From assembly GCF_025629245.1 (NCBI RefSeq), contig NZ_JANZXN010000025.1:1-40941 (forward strand): DNA of 40,941 nucleotides, written 5' to 3'. This document shows, piece after piece, positions 8,324-16,697 of the stretch (position 1 is the stretch's first letter; each line of letters starts with the position of its first letter). This DNA is from Natronobiforma cellulositropha (GTDB lineage Archaea > Halobacteriota > Halobacteria > Halobacteriales > Natrialbaceae). The notes below the pieces were generated by a model that was not told the DNA's origin, ran no database searches, and saw only the letters and a list, made by a program, of their open reading frames with translations. A program made the position numbers and the translations under genes.

Positions 8324-8390
8324 AACCGGTTCGCGTTGGCCTGCACTCGCGCCCCACACCGATTTACTCCGCGCGTTTCTAGAGTCGGCG

Positions 8391-10121
8391 ATGGACTCGA
8401 GTCTCAGCCGTCGGCGGGTGCTCCGGGCGAGCGGTGGGGCCGTCGTGGCGGGTCTCGCCGGGTGTGTGGCTCGGATCGGAGCGGACGAGGGAGAGCGTGT
8501 GGCGGTCGTCTCCCAGCACCACCTCGCGACCGACGCGGGAGTCGAGGTGCTCGAGGCGGGTGGGACGGCCGCGGATGCGGCGGTCGCCGTCGCGTCTGCG
8601 CTGAGCGTCGTCGAACCCTGGTTCTCCTCGGCGCTGGGTGGGGGTACCTGGGCGCTGTACTACGACGCCGACGAGGCGGCGGTGACCAGCGTCGACGGGG
8701 TGGGACCCGTCGGTTCGGAGGCGACCGTCGAGGACTACGAGGAACGGGCGGGCGACCCTGGGATGCACCAGTCGGTCGTCCCCGGTGCCTGGGACGGGTG
8801 GATGCGCTGGCTCGAGCGCTACGGTACCCTCGACCTCGGTGCCGTGCTCGCCCCGGCGGTCACGCTGGCGCGGGAGGGGTATCCCGTCAGTCCGGGGATG
8901 GCGGAGTGGCTCCGAAACCGGCGCGAGCGGATCGACGAGCGTCCCGATGCGCGGGCGATCTACGCACCGGATGGCGACCTCCTCGCGGAGGGCGAGGAGG
9001 TGTTCCAGACAGACATGGCCGACACCTTCGAGGCGCTCGTCGAGGCGTACGACGACCGGCGGGCGGAGGGGCGCAGTGAGGCGATTCGGGCGGCCAGCGA
9101 CTACGTCTATCGGGGACCGATCGCCGAGGCGATCGTCGACTTCTCGGCCGAGCACGGCGGCTACCTCACCCTGGACGACTTCCACGAGTTCGAGGCCGAG
9201 ATCGTCGACCCGCTCTCGATCGAGTACGATGCAGGTGACGACGTTCGCGTCTACCAGAATCCGCCGAACAGCCAGGGAATTACGCAGTTGCTGGCGCTGA
9301 ACGTACTTGCGGAGTACGACCTCTCGGGGTTCGACCCCGACGACGCCGACGCCGTCCACGTCACCGCCGAGGCGATCAAACTCGCGTTCGCAGACCGGTA
9401 TCACCACGTGGGTGATCCCGACCGGGTCGCGGTTCCCGTCGCCGACCTGTTGGACGAGGGGTACGCGGCCGATCAGCGCGAACGCATCGAGATGGACGAG
9501 GCGATGGCCTGGCCGCTCGAGTCGGGGCTCGGGCGGCCCGAGGCGGCCCACACCACGACCTTTCACGTCGTCGACGGGGCGGGAAACGCGGCTGCGGTGA
9601 CGACGAGTCTGGGGGCGCAGTTTCAGGTGATCGGTGACACCGGTATCCACCTCAACAACCGGATGCGGATGCTCGCTCTGGAGGACGACGACCCGAACCG
9701 GCTCACCCCCGGCTACAAAGTTCGTCACACGTCGAATCCGTACCTGGCCACCCGCGACGGCCAGCCGTTCGTTCTGGGTGGGAACACGGGTGTCGACACC
9801 CAGCCACAGGGCCAGACCCAGCAGTTTCTCAACGTCGTCGAGTACGGTCTCGACGCGCAGGCGGCGATCGACCACCCCCGCTTCGAGGTGACGCACTTCC
9901 CGTCCACGCAGTATCCCTACGAGGTCGAGAACACGCTGTATCTCGAGGACGGGTTCTCCGAGGAGGTGGTCGACGACCTCGACGCGCGAGACCACGACGT
10001 GTCGGTCGGCGGTTCGTTCGGCACGGCGAACGTGATCGTTGTCGGTGCAGACGGGACGCTCGAGGTCGGTGCCGAATCGCGCAGCGAGGTCGCCGACGGA
10101 ACGGTCACGGATGTCGAGTGA
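8391..10121 (+). CDS. gamma-glutamyltransferase-family lipoprotein (Tat-exported)
   Basis: A 576-residue protein. A twin-arginine signal with R-R-R at 7-9 leads to a lipobox-like G-L-A-G-C with Cys25, so it should be folded before export and lipid-anchored outside. The gamma-glutamyltransferase family is Ntn hydrolases that self-cleave at a Thr. Here H-T-T-T-F-H-V-V-D places the expected nucleophile at Thr388, followed by G-N-A-A-A-V-T-T-S-L and G-I-H-L-N-N-R-M. The substrate-binding S-S-x-T-P region seen in E. coli is replaced by T-P-G-Y-K-V-R-H-T, so the substrate may be another gamma-glutamyl or acyl compound. The upstream G-A-T-T-T-A-C-T (about 8360-8367) could be a weak TATA element giving a nearly leaderless transcript. 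Confidence 0.88.
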   Translation: MDSSLSRRRVLRASGGAVVAGLAGCVARIGADEGERVAVVSQHHLATDAGVEVLEAGGTAADAAVAVASALSVVEPWFSSALGGGTWALYYDADEAAVTSVDGVGPVGSEATVEDYEERAGDPGMHQSVVPGAWDGWMRWLERYGTLDLGAVLAPAVTLAREGYPVSPGMAEWLRNRRERIDERPDARAIYAPDGDLLAEGEEVFQTDMADTFEALVEAYDDRRAEGRSEAIRAASDYVYRGPIAEAIVDFSAEHGGYLTLDDFHEFEAEIVDPLSIEYDAGDDVRVYQNPPNSQGITQLLALNVLAEYDLSGFDPDDADAVHVTAEAIKLAFADRYHHVGDPDRVAVPVADLLDEGYAADQRERIEMDEAMAWPLESGLGRPEAAHTTTFHVVDGAGNAAAVTTSLGAQFQVIGDTGIHLNNRMRMLALEDDDPNRLTPGYKVRHTSNPYLATRDGQPFVLGGNTGVDTQPQGQTQQFLNVVEYGLDAQAAIDHPRFEVTHFPSTQYPYEVENTLYLEDGFSEEVVDDLDARDHDVSVGGSFGTANVIVVGADGTLEVGAESRSEVADGTVTDVE

Positions 10122-10187
10122 GTCGTCGCTGGTCGAGTGGTTCGTGGGCGGTCGGGCCGGTGGCGCCAGGTACCCGGACACGAACCC

Positions 10188-10217
10188 TTATACGGCCTAA
10201 CTGACTATTCGGTCAGT
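10188..10217 (+). promoter_or_regulatory. TATA box and operator-like inverted repeat of the ABC exporter gene
   Basis: TTATAC at 10188-10193 lies about 27 nt before the GTG at 10218, predicting a leaderless transcript. Bases 10200-10217 form a 6-6-6 inverted repeat, ACTGAC TATTCG GTCAGT, that ends directly at the start codon and covers the predicted transcription start. A repressor bound there would block initiation. TetR-type regulators often bind repeats of this shape; no regulator gene is adjacent. Confidence 0.6.
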
Positions 10218-12155
10218 GTGAGCTGGGGACACGGCCGTGGCGGCGACGAGGACGACGAGTCGTTCGACGAGTTCAGGGAGAACGTCGATCACGCGATGGT
10301 GCGGATTCTGTTCGGCTACGGCCGCTCGAGGCTGCCCCTGTTGATCTTCGGGACGCTCGCGAGCGTGGTGACGCGCGTACTCGACCTGATTCCGGCGTTC
10401 ATCCTCGCGGTGGCGATCGACTCACTGTTCTTCGACGAGCGGCCGTTCGGCCTGCCGCTGGTGCCCGAGGCGTGGTTACCGACGACGCCGGGCGAGCAGT
10501 TCGCGCTGCTGCTCGGAATCGTCTTCGTCGTCTACACGCTCGAGGCGGCGCTCAACTGGGTCAATAGCTGGGCGTGGAACAACTTCGCCCAGCACCTCCA
10601 ACACGAGGTGCGCGTCGAGACCTACGACGCGATGCAGGGTCTCGAGATGGAGTTCTTCGACAACAAGCAGACCGGCGAGATCATGTCGATCCTGAACAAC
10701 GACGTGAACCAGCTCGAGAACTTCCTGACCTCCAATCTCAACACGGGGATCAACATCGTCGTGATGGTCGGCGGGATCGGCCTGATCATGCTGCTCGCGA
10801 ACTGGCAACTCGCGCTAGTGTCGATGCTGACGGTTCCCCTGCTGGGAGTCGCGAGTTTCCTCTTCGTGCGGATCATCCAGCCGAAGTACTACCGGGTGCG
10901 CGCGAGCGTCGGGGCGTTGAACTCGCGGCTCGAGAACAACCTCGGGGGTATCGCGGTCGTCAAATCCTACACCACCGAGGAGTTCGAGGCGGGTCGCGTC
11001 GAGGAGTCGAGTCGGGAGTACTTCGAGGCGAACTGGGACGCCATCACGACCCGGATCAGGTTCTGGCCGACGCTGCAGTTGTTGACGGGCTACGGCTACC
11101 TGGTCACGCTCGCGGTCGGTGGCTGGTGGGTGATCAACGGCGCGCCGGGACCGTTCTCGGGTGAGTTGACCGCGGGCTACCTCGTCATGTTCCTCACCTA
11201 CACCCAGCGGTTCATGTGGCCGATGCGCCAGTTCGGCGAGATTCTCAACAGCTACCAGTACGCCGAGGCGGCGGCCCAGCGCATCCTGGGGCTGCTCGAG
11301 GATCCGCAGACGCTGGCGACTCCCGCCGGTGGGGAGACGCTCGAGCGCGTCGAGGGTCGGGTCGCCTTCGAGAACGTCTGGTTCAGCTACGAGAGCGACG
11401 ACCACGGCTCCGAGACGGTGCTTCGGGACGTGAGTTTCGCGGCCGAACCTGGCGAGTACGTCGGTCTCGTCGGGCCAACGGGGGCGGGGAAGACGACGCT
11501 CGTCTCGCTCTTGCTCCGGTTTTACGACGTGGATTCGGGGGCGGTCACCGTCGACGGCCACGACGTGCGTGACCTCGACCTCGAGTCGCTGCGCCGGTCG
11601 ATCGGCTACGTGAGCCAGGAGCCGTTTCTCTTCTACGGGAGCGTCCGCGAGAACATCGCCTACGGGGCGGGCGAGGTCACCGACGCGGCCATCGCCGCGG
11701 CCGCACGGCAGGCGGGCGCTCACGAGTTCGTCGAGGAACTGCCCGACGGCTACGAGACGATGGTTGGCGAGCGCGGCGTCAAACTCTCCGGCGGCCAGCG
11801 CCAGCGTATCTCCATCGCGCGCGCGATCCTGCGCGATCCGGACATCCTGATCTTAGACGAGGCGACGAGTCACGTCGACAACGAGACGGAGGCGCTCATC
11901 CAGCGCAGTCTCGGCGACCTCATCGCCAACCGGACCACCTTCGCCATCGCCCACCGGCTCTCGACGGTCAGAAACGCCGACCGCATCCTCGTCTTAGAAG
12001 ACGGCGAACTGGTCGAATCGGGCACCCACGACGCGCTGCTCGAGCGCGACGGTCTCTACGCGAACCTCTGGCGGGTGCAGGTCGGCGAGGTCGAGGAGCT
12101 CCCGGAGGCGTTCCTCGAGCGGACGGTCCGCGGCCGGTCGAACGCCGAAGACTGA
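10218..12155 (+). CDS. ABC exporter, fused membrane and ATP-binding domains
   Basis: A 645-residue half-transporter of the multidrug/lipid exporter class. Residues about 30-345 form the six-helix membrane domain. The nucleotide-binding domain follows with Walker A G-P-T-G-A-G-K-T-T near residue 420, Q-loop Y-V-S-Q-E-P-F, signature L-S-G-G-Q-R-Q-R, Walker B I-L-I-L-D-E-A-T-S and switch A-H-R-L-S-T-V. It should dimerise. Substrate cannot be told. The start is the GTG at 10218 because a TATA box lies 27 nt upstream; the frame is open 27 codons further but those would be untranscribed. The N-terminus is acidic (G-D-E-D-D-E-S-F-D-E-F). Confidence 0.93.
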   Translation: MSWGHGRGGDEDDESFDEFRENVDHAMVRILFGYGRSRLPLLIFGTLASVVTRVLDLIPAFILAVAIDSLFFDERPFGLPLVPEAWLPTTPGEQFALLLGIVFVVYTLEAALNWVNSWAWNNFAQHLQHEVRVETYDAMQGLEMEFFDNKQTGEIMSILNNDVNQLENFLTSNLNTGINIVVMVGGIGLIMLLANWQLALVSMLTVPLLGVASFLFVRIIQPKYYRVRASVGALNSRLENNLGGIAVVKSYTTEEFEAGRVEESSREYFEANWDAITTRIRFWPTLQLLTGYGYLVTLAVGGWWVINGAPGPFSGELTAGYLVMFLTYTQRFMWPMRQFGEILNSYQYAEAAAQRILGLLEDPQTLATPAGGETLERVEGRVAFENVWFSYESDDHGSETVLRDVSFAAEPGEYVGLVGPTGAGKTTLVSLLLRFYDVDSGAVTVDGHDVRDLDLESLRRSIGYVSQEPFLFYGSVRENIAYGAGEVTDAAIAAAARQAGAHEFVEELPDGYETMVGERGVKLSGGQRQRISIARAILRDPDILILDEATSHVDNETEALIQRSLGDLIANRTTFAIAHRLSTVRNADRILVLEDGELVESGTHDALLERDGLYANLWRVQVGEVEELPEAFLERTVRGRSNAED

Positions 12156-12245
12156 CGCTCGGTCTCGAGCGGCGAGTGTCGCCCGGGTGAAAGAGCCGTT
12201 TCACCTTGGGGAGGGGTAATGTTCGTTCCGGGTGATCGATCGGTC

Positions 12246-12983
12246 ATGGACCGACGAACCTTCCTCGCACTGGCTGGCACCGGAACGATCGGCGCGCTCG
12301 CAGGCTGTGTCTCGAGCGCTGGCGACGACGGCGGGTCTCCACCGGTCGGCAACGGCGCCGAGACGGACGAGTACGGCGAGATCGAAGTGAGCGCCAGCGG
12401 GTCCGCAGAGACGGACCCGGACATGGCGGTCGTCCGACTCGGCGTCGAGGCGAGCGGCAGTTCGGCCGACGGCGTGCGGACGGACCTCGCCGAGGGGGCC
12501 GCGGCGCTCAGGGAGACGTTCGACGCGCTCGAGATTCCCGACGAGCGGGTTCGGACGGCGACGTTCCGGATCAGACAGCGCCGTCAGGGCGGCGGATTCG
12601 AGGGCACCCACGCCTTCAGCGTCGAGGTCGACGACGTCGACCGGGTCGGTGAGGTCGTCGACGCGGCGGTCGACGCCGGTGCGGACGACGTCGGCCGGGT
12701 GAACTTCACGCTGCGCGAGGCGACCCGCGAGGCGTTGCGTGAGGAGGCACTCGACGACGCGCTGGCGAACGCCGACGCCGAGGCCGAACACGTCGCGGCC
12801 AACCGCGGCGTCGACATCGTCGCGACGGGGGCGGTCTCGACGAGTGACGTCAGCGTCGGCCCGCTCAACGTCGAGTACTACGCGCTCGCAACGGACGACG
12901 CGGCCGCTCCCGAAACCGAGTTCGAGACGGGACCGGTCACCGTCAGCGCCTCCGTGACGGTCGTCTACCTGTTCGATCACTGA
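12246..12983 (+). CDS. SIMPL-domain (DUF541) lipoprotein
   Basis: A 245-residue protein with a short twin-arginine signal (D-R-R-T-F-L) and lipobox G-A-L-A-G-C near residue 21, so probably a lipid-anchored surface protein. The mature part matches the SIMPL/DUF541 pattern: I-E-V-S-A-S-G-S-A-E-T-D-P-D-M-A, then a long helix with A-L-R-E-T-F-D-A-L, and the closing V-T-V-S-A-S-V-T-V-V-Y. The biochemical role of this family is poorly known; bacterial members form oligomeric periplasmic assemblies. The start is the ATG at 12246; an earlier ATG at 12219 would add nine residues before the signal and is less likely. It follows the exporter by 90 bp on the same strand. Confidence 0.88.
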   Translation: MDRRTFLALAGTGTIGALAGCVSSAGDDGGSPPVGNGAETDEYGEIEVSASGSAETDPDMAVVRLGVEASGSSADGVRTDLAEGAAALRETFDALEIPDERVRTATFRIRQRRQGGGFEGTHAFSVEVDDVDRVGEVVDAAVDAGADDVGRVNFTLREATREALREEALDDALANADAEAEHVAANRGVDIVATGAVSTSDVSVGPLNVEYYALATDDAAAPETEFETGPVTVSASVTVVYLFDH

Positions 12984-13057
12984 CCTCGCCCGAGCGTTCC
13001 GACGGCCAACACTCATCACCCAACAGAACAGTCTTCCGTCGAAACTACTGTGGGGTG

Positions 13058-13065
13058 ATTAATAC
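13058..13065 (+). promoter_or_regulatory. TATA box of the DUF4097 lipoprotein gene
   Basis: ATTAATAC at 13058-13065, centred about 26 nt before the ATG at 13088, the spacing expected for a leaderless haloarchaeal transcript. Confidence 0.6.
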
Positions 13066-13087
13066 GCTGGCATCGTAAGGTCGACGC

Positions 13088-13903
13088 ATGCACAGAGACG
13101 TCTTGCGGCGGTACCTCCTCGCTGGCGGGGCAACGGCCGCGCTCACTGCACTCGCCGGGTGTGTCGTCGCTGGCCGTGCGGTCGAGGACCCGATCGAGGA
13201 GACGGTCGACGCCGCCTCGCTCGAGGCGCTCCGCGTCGAGACCCGAACCGGCCTGCTCAGCGTCGTCGGCGAGCCTCGAGAGACGGTCGGTATCCGCGGA
13301 CGGAAGGTCGCCGCGACCGAGGACGCCCTCGAGTCGGTCGGCTTCGACGTCGAGACCGTCGACGGGGTGCTCGAGGTGACTGGCGACCCGAACGACCGCC
13401 GTGGTGGATTCCGGTTCGGGTCGAGCCCCAGGGTGGACCTCGAACTGGCCGTTCCAGACGACCTCCGGGTCGCGTACGCTGGCACGCGAAACGGCACCGT
13501 CGACGTTCGGTCCGTCACGGGTGACACTCACGTCGTCTCGCGAAACGGTCGCGTCTCCGTCGTGGGCGTCGATGGCTCGGCTGCCGTCGAGACGAGAAAC
13601 GGGGCGGTCGACCTCGCCGACGTCACCGGCGGGGTGACCGTCTCGACGCGAAACGGGAACGTCGATGCCGCCTCCGTCACGCACGACCTCGTCGTCGAGA
13701 CGCGAAACGGGACCGTCGATGTCGGCATCTCCCGGTCACTCGAGACGGCGATCCGTCTCCGAAGCAGGAACGGCCGGCTCTCGGTCGAGACGCCGGACGA
13801 GAGCCACACCGCCCGCTCGGCGCTCGACGTGACCGTCGGCGCGGGAACGCACCGACTCGCAGTCGAGACGCGAAACGGGAACGTCAGCATCGCTCTCGAG
13901 TAG
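13088..13903 (+). CDS. DUF4097-type beta-repeat lipoprotein
   Basis: A 271-residue protein with a signal containing R-R at 7-8 and lipobox T-A-L-A-G-C (Cys25). The mature part is made of short beta-repeats with the motif R-N-G at residues 134, 152, 170, 188, 206, 227 and 262; the first five are exactly 18 residues apart. This is the repeat style of DUF4097, a predicted right-handed beta-solenoid. Codons for the repeats are similar (GAAACGG cores recur), so the solenoid probably grew by internal duplication. It is probably displayed on the outer cell surface. Function unknown. It follows the SIMPL lipoprotein by 104 bp but has its own promoter. Confidence 0.85.
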   Translation: MHRDVLRRYLLAGGATAALTALAGCVVAGRAVEDPIEETVDAASLEALRVETRTGLLSVVGEPRETVGIRGRKVAATEDALESVGFDVETVDGVLEVTGDPNDRRGGFRFGSSPRVDLELAVPDDLRVAYAGTRNGTVDVRSVTGDTHVVSRNGRVSVVGVDGSAAVETRNGAVDLADVTGGVTVSTRNGNVDAASVTHDLVVETRNGTVDVGISRSLETAIRLRSRNGRLSVETPDESHTARSALDVTVGAGTHRLAVETRNGNVSIALE

Positions 13904-13985
13904 CGGGAGGATGGCGTGGCGAGCGGTATCTGTCGCTGTCAGGTCGGTGGCGGGGAAAATCGCACTTGCGCGTGTTCGTGTTCGC

Positions 13986-15059
13986 TCAGTCGTCGGCGAC
14001 GATGGCTCGCGCGTCGGGTGCGGCCATCGCGAGCACGTCGTCGAAGAAGTCGAGGGTGTCGTGGGGACCGGGGTTGGCTTCGGGGTGGTACTGGCGGGTG
14101 ATGACGTCGTAGTCGGTGCCGACGAGTCCTTCGGGAGTGTTGTCGTTGACGTTGACCTGCGAGATCTCGAGGTGGAGACCGGGGTCAGAGACCGTGTAGC
14201 CGTGGTTCTGCGTGGTCATGACGACCCGGCCGCTCTCTAAGTCCATCACTGGCTGGTTGACGCCGCGGTGGCCGAAGGCCATCTTTTCGGTCTCGCCGCC
14301 GAGCGCGCGGGCGACGATCTGCTGGCCGAGGCAGATGCCGGCGACGGGAACCTCGTCGACGAACGCCTCGACGAGCGAGACCGCCTCCTCGTAGTTCGCG
14401 GGGTCGCCGGGACCGTTCGAGATGAAGAGGATGTCCGGGCCGAGTGCCTCGACGTCCGCCACGCTCGCGTCGTGGGGCAGGACGTGGACGGTCGCGTCGC
14501 GCTCGAGCAGCGAGGTGACGATCGAGCCTTTGACGCCGCAGTCGACGAGTGCGACGGTCTCGCCGTCGTTGTCCGCGCCGTAGGTCGTCGTGGTGTCGAC
14601 GCTGACCTGTGCACCGATCTCGGTGTGGTCGCTCATGGCGATGCAGTTCTCGAGTTCGGCGATGGCGTCCTCGGGCGTGACGTCGTCGCCGACGGCGATG
14701 CCGCACTTCATCGCGCCGCTGTCGCGGATGTCGGTGACGACCTCGCGGGTGTCGAGGTGATCGACGGCGGGGACGCCCTCTGCCTCGAGCCACGAGGCGA
14801 CGTCGTCGGTCAGTTCGCGGGCGAGCACCGCTCGTGGGTGGACGCGCTCGGATTCGAACCGTTCTTCACGGACGCCGTAGTTACCGATCAACGGGTACGA
14901 GAAGGTGAGCACCTGTTCCTCGTAGGAAGGGTCGGTGAGACTCTCTTCGTAACCGGTGTAGGCTGTCGTGAAAACCAGTTCCCCGCGGGTCGTCCCCGGA
15001 GCACGACCACGTCCCTCGAGAACGTGGCCACCCTCCAACGCAATGTAGGCCGCTGTCAT
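13986..15059 (-). CDS. carA: carbamoyl-phosphate synthase small (glutaminase) subunit
   Basis: A 357-residue class I glutamine amidotransferase subunit that frees ammonia from glutamine for carbamoyl phosphate, feeding pyrimidine and arginine synthesis. The N-terminal domain opens with A-Y-I-A-L-E-G-G and has the T-A-Y-T-G-Y-E-E-S-L-T-D-P-S-Y motif; the glutaminase domain contains the nucleophile Cys243 in A-G-I-C-L-G-Q-Q, and His325 and Glu327 in Y-H-P-E-A-N-P-G-P. The length is normal. The large subunit carB is not in this window. A TTATGA-like element on the minus strand (about 15085-15091) lies some 29 nt before the ATG. It diverges from the Lrp-type gene across a palindrome. Confidence 0.96.
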   Translation of the reverse strand: MTAAYIALEGGHVLEGRGRAPGTTRGELVFTTAYTGYEESLTDPSYEEQVLTFSYPLIGNYGVREERFESERVHPRAVLARELTDDVASWLEAEGVPAVDHLDTREVVTDIRDSGAMKCGIAVGDDVTPEDAIAELENCIAMSDHTEIGAQVSVDTTTTYGADNDGETVALVDCGVKGSIVTSLLERDATVHVLPHDASVADVEALGPDILFISNGPGDPANYEEAVSLVEAFVDEVPVAGICLGQQIVARALGGETEKMAFGHRGVNQPVMDLESGRVVMTTQNHGYTVSDPGLHLEISQVNVNDNTPEGLVGTDYDVITRQYHPEANPGPHDTLDFFDDVLAMAAPDARAIVADD

Positions 15060-15110
15060 TACGAGATACGTATTGGACCCACCATCATAAGTGTTGTCTT
15101 CGAAGCTGAG

Positions 15111-15125
15111 TTACGAAATTCGTAA
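15111..15125. promoter_or_regulatory. perfect palindrome between carA and lrp-type gene (candidate Lrp operator)
   Basis: TTACGAAATTCGTAA is a perfect 7-1-7 palindrome. It lies between the presumed carA TATA element (minus strand, about 15085-15091) and the presumed TATA element of the regulator gene (GTGAATAC, about 15133-15140). Lrp/AsnC proteins bind symmetric AT-centred sites and commonly control their own gene, so this is the natural operator for the neighbouring regulator. Confidence 0.6.
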
Positions 15126-15161
15126 TCGTCAAGTGAATACCCCGCGAAGAGTCGTCTCTCT

Positions 15162-15575
15162 ATGGACGATCTGGACCGGCAGATCTTGGACCGACTCCGA
15201 CGCGACGCCCGGACGCCGTACACGGAGATCGCAGACGAGGTCGGCACGAGCGAGGGAACGGTTCGAAACCGCGTCGAGCGGATGATCGCCGACGACGTCA
15301 TCGAGCGCTTCACCGTGACCACCCGCACGGGGAACGTGAAGGCGATGGTCGAGATCGGTGTCGCCGTCGACGTCGACACGCACGCGGTCTCAGAGCGGAT
15401 GGCCGAGTGGGAGGAAGTCGACTTCGTCTGGATGGTCTCCGGCGAGCAGGACATCGTCCTCGTCGTCGACGCCGCCGACACCCGCAGCGTCAACGACCTC
15501 ATCACGCAGGCGCGCGAGCAGGAAGAAGTCGTGAGTACGACGACGCGGCTGATCCTCGACGAACAGCTCGGCTGA
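15162..15575 (+). CDS. Lrp/AsnC-family transcriptional regulator
   Basis: A 137-residue protein. Residues 1-60 carry the winged helix-turn-helix (M-D-D-L-D-R-Q-I-L-D-R-L-R-R-D-A-R, then Y-T-E-I-A-D-E-V-G-T-S-E-G-T-V-R). Residues about 65-137 are the RAM ligand-binding/oligomerisation domain, shorter than in many relatives but with the expected beta-alpha pattern including V-W-M-V-S-G-E-Q-D-I-V-L-V-V. Such proteins sense amino acids or other small ligands. Divergence from carA around a palindrome suggests it controls carbamoyl-phosphate synthesis and itself. The start gives a leaderless or very short-leader transcript from the TATA-like element at 15133-15140. Confidence 0.92.
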   Translation: MDDLDRQILDRLRRDARTPYTEIADEVGTSEGTVRNRVERMIADDVIERFTVTTRTGNVKAMVEIGVAVDVDTHAVSERMAEWEEVDFVWMVSGEQDIVLVVDAADTRSVNDLITQAREQEEVVSTTTRLILDEQLG

Positions 15576-15641
15576 AACTCCCGACGACGAGCCTCTCGCG
15601 TCGCCGATACTTGTTTCACTCACCTCGCTGATGAACGGTGT

Positions 15642-16205
15642 ATGGACGCAGCCGACGCCGACCGCACCCACCCCAACGCCGCCCAGGACGTGATCGCTGT
15701 CGACGCCGACGACACCGAACTCGAGACCGTCAACCGACTCGAGGCACACACCGGCGAGGGCATCCGCCACCGGGCGTTCACGGCGCTCGTCTTCGACCGC
15801 GAGGACAACATCCTGCTCGCCCAGCGCGCCCCCGAGAAGCGCCTCTGGGGGACCTACTGGGACGGTACCGTCGCCTCACACCCCGTGCAGGGTCAGAGCC
15901 AGGAAGAGGCGACGATCGAGCGACTCGAGGAGGAACTCGGCGTCACCGAGTCACAGTACGACGATCTGCGCGTGACCGACCGCTTCGAGTACAAACGCTA
16001 CTTCGAGAACGAGGGCGTCGAACACGAGGTCTGTTCGGTGTTGCAGCTGACGCTCGCCGAGACGACGCTCGAGCCGGACGAGTCGGAGGTCGCCGGGCTG
16101 TTGTGGGTCCCCTACGAGCGCCTCTACACGCACCCGGAGTGGTACCGACAGCTTCGTCTCTGTCCGTGGTTCGAGATCGCAATGCGCCGTGACGTCCGCG
16201 AGTAG
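15642..16205 (+). CDS. idi: Nudix protein related to type 1 isopentenyl-diphosphate isomerase, catalytic Cys absent
   Basis: A 187-residue Nudix-fold protein most like type 1 IPP isomerase, which interconverts IPP and DMAPP for isoprenoid lipids. Metal ligands of that family appear conserved: His36, His43, His80 (in S-H-P) and Glu127/Glu129 (V-E-H-E-V). The stretch W-D-G-T-V-A-S-H-P aligns with W-T-N-S-V-C-G-H-P of the E. coli enzyme, so the catalytic Cys67 position is Ala78. Thus either the reaction uses another residue, or the protein is a Nudix hydrolase of a different substrate. Known haloarchaeal relatives may share this replacement. Gene follows the Lrp-type gene by 66 bp on the same strand. 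Confidence 0.72.
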   Translation: MDAADADRTHPNAAQDVIAVDADDTELETVNRLEAHTGEGIRHRAFTALVFDREDNILLAQRAPEKRLWGTYWDGTVASHPVQGQSQEEATIERLEEELGVTESQYDDLRVTDRFEYKRYFENEGVEHEVCSVLQLTLAETTLEPDESEVAGLLWVPYERLYTHPEWYRQLRLCPWFEIAMRRDVRE

Positions 16206-16362
16206 GTCTCTCGCCGGTGTACTCGACCGTCCAGCTATCGGCCGGCCGACGCTGGTGGCATCCGAGACACACGTGTTTGTCATATGCTAGCAAACAACAA
16301 GCTTATGTCACTGCGATCCGTACAGTCGCTCGAGGATCGACAGAATCGATCACGAACCGACT

Positions 16363-16671
16363 ATGAGTTCACAACCGCAGGAGCACGAGACGATCACCGT
16401 CACCCTCGACCACGAGGAGCGATGGGTGATCCATCACGTCCTCACGACGCGCGCCGACGAGGAGATCGACGAGCGCGATACGCCACCGACGTGGCTACTC
16501 GCCCTCGTCGAAACGATCGAAGCGGACGACGAGACGCTCACCTATCTTCAGGCGCGCAACCTCTACGAGGTACTCTCGGCGTACGCCGACGCCGAGGACA
16601 CACCCGAACGGGACACCGCTCCCGCAGCGGCCGTCACGGCCGAACTCGAGACGGCGCTCGAGGCGATCTGA
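16363..16671 (+). CDS. small acidic haloarchaeal hypothetical protein
   Basis: A 102-residue, strongly acidic soluble protein with no signal or membrane segment. Its N-terminal half reads T-I-T-V-T-L-D-H-E-E-R-W-V-I-H-H-V-L, a pattern I associate with small conserved haloarchaeal proteins of unknown function. No catalytic motif. A TATA-like GCTTATGT lies at about 16301-16308, roughly 58 nt upstream of the ATG, so a short leader is expected. It converges with the DoxX gene, whose stop lies 27 bp away. Confidence 0.75.
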   Translation: MSSQPQEHETITVTLDHEERWVIHHVLTTRADEEIDERDTPPTWLLALVETIEADDETLTYLQARNLYEVLSAYADAEDTPERDTAPAAAVTAELETALEAI

Positions 16672-16697
16672 GCGTCCGTTCTCACCTTTGAGACCGC

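Noticed and set aside
8017-8382. 121-residue frame across the 135-bp tandem repeat, and a long frame on the opposite strand
   Set aside because: They exist because the repeat period is a multiple of three. They show a 45-residue internal period that just mirrors the DNA repeat, with no acidic composition and no promoter.
8379-10181. 600-residue minus-strand frame opposite the gamma-glutamyltransferase
   Set aside because: Antisense shadow with Arg/His-rich unnatural composition; the plus-strand gene has the signal peptide and catalytic motif.
14851-14865. A T-loop-like GGATTCGAACC sequence suggesting a tRNA
   Set aside because: It lies inside carA codons and no cloverleaf can be formed around it.
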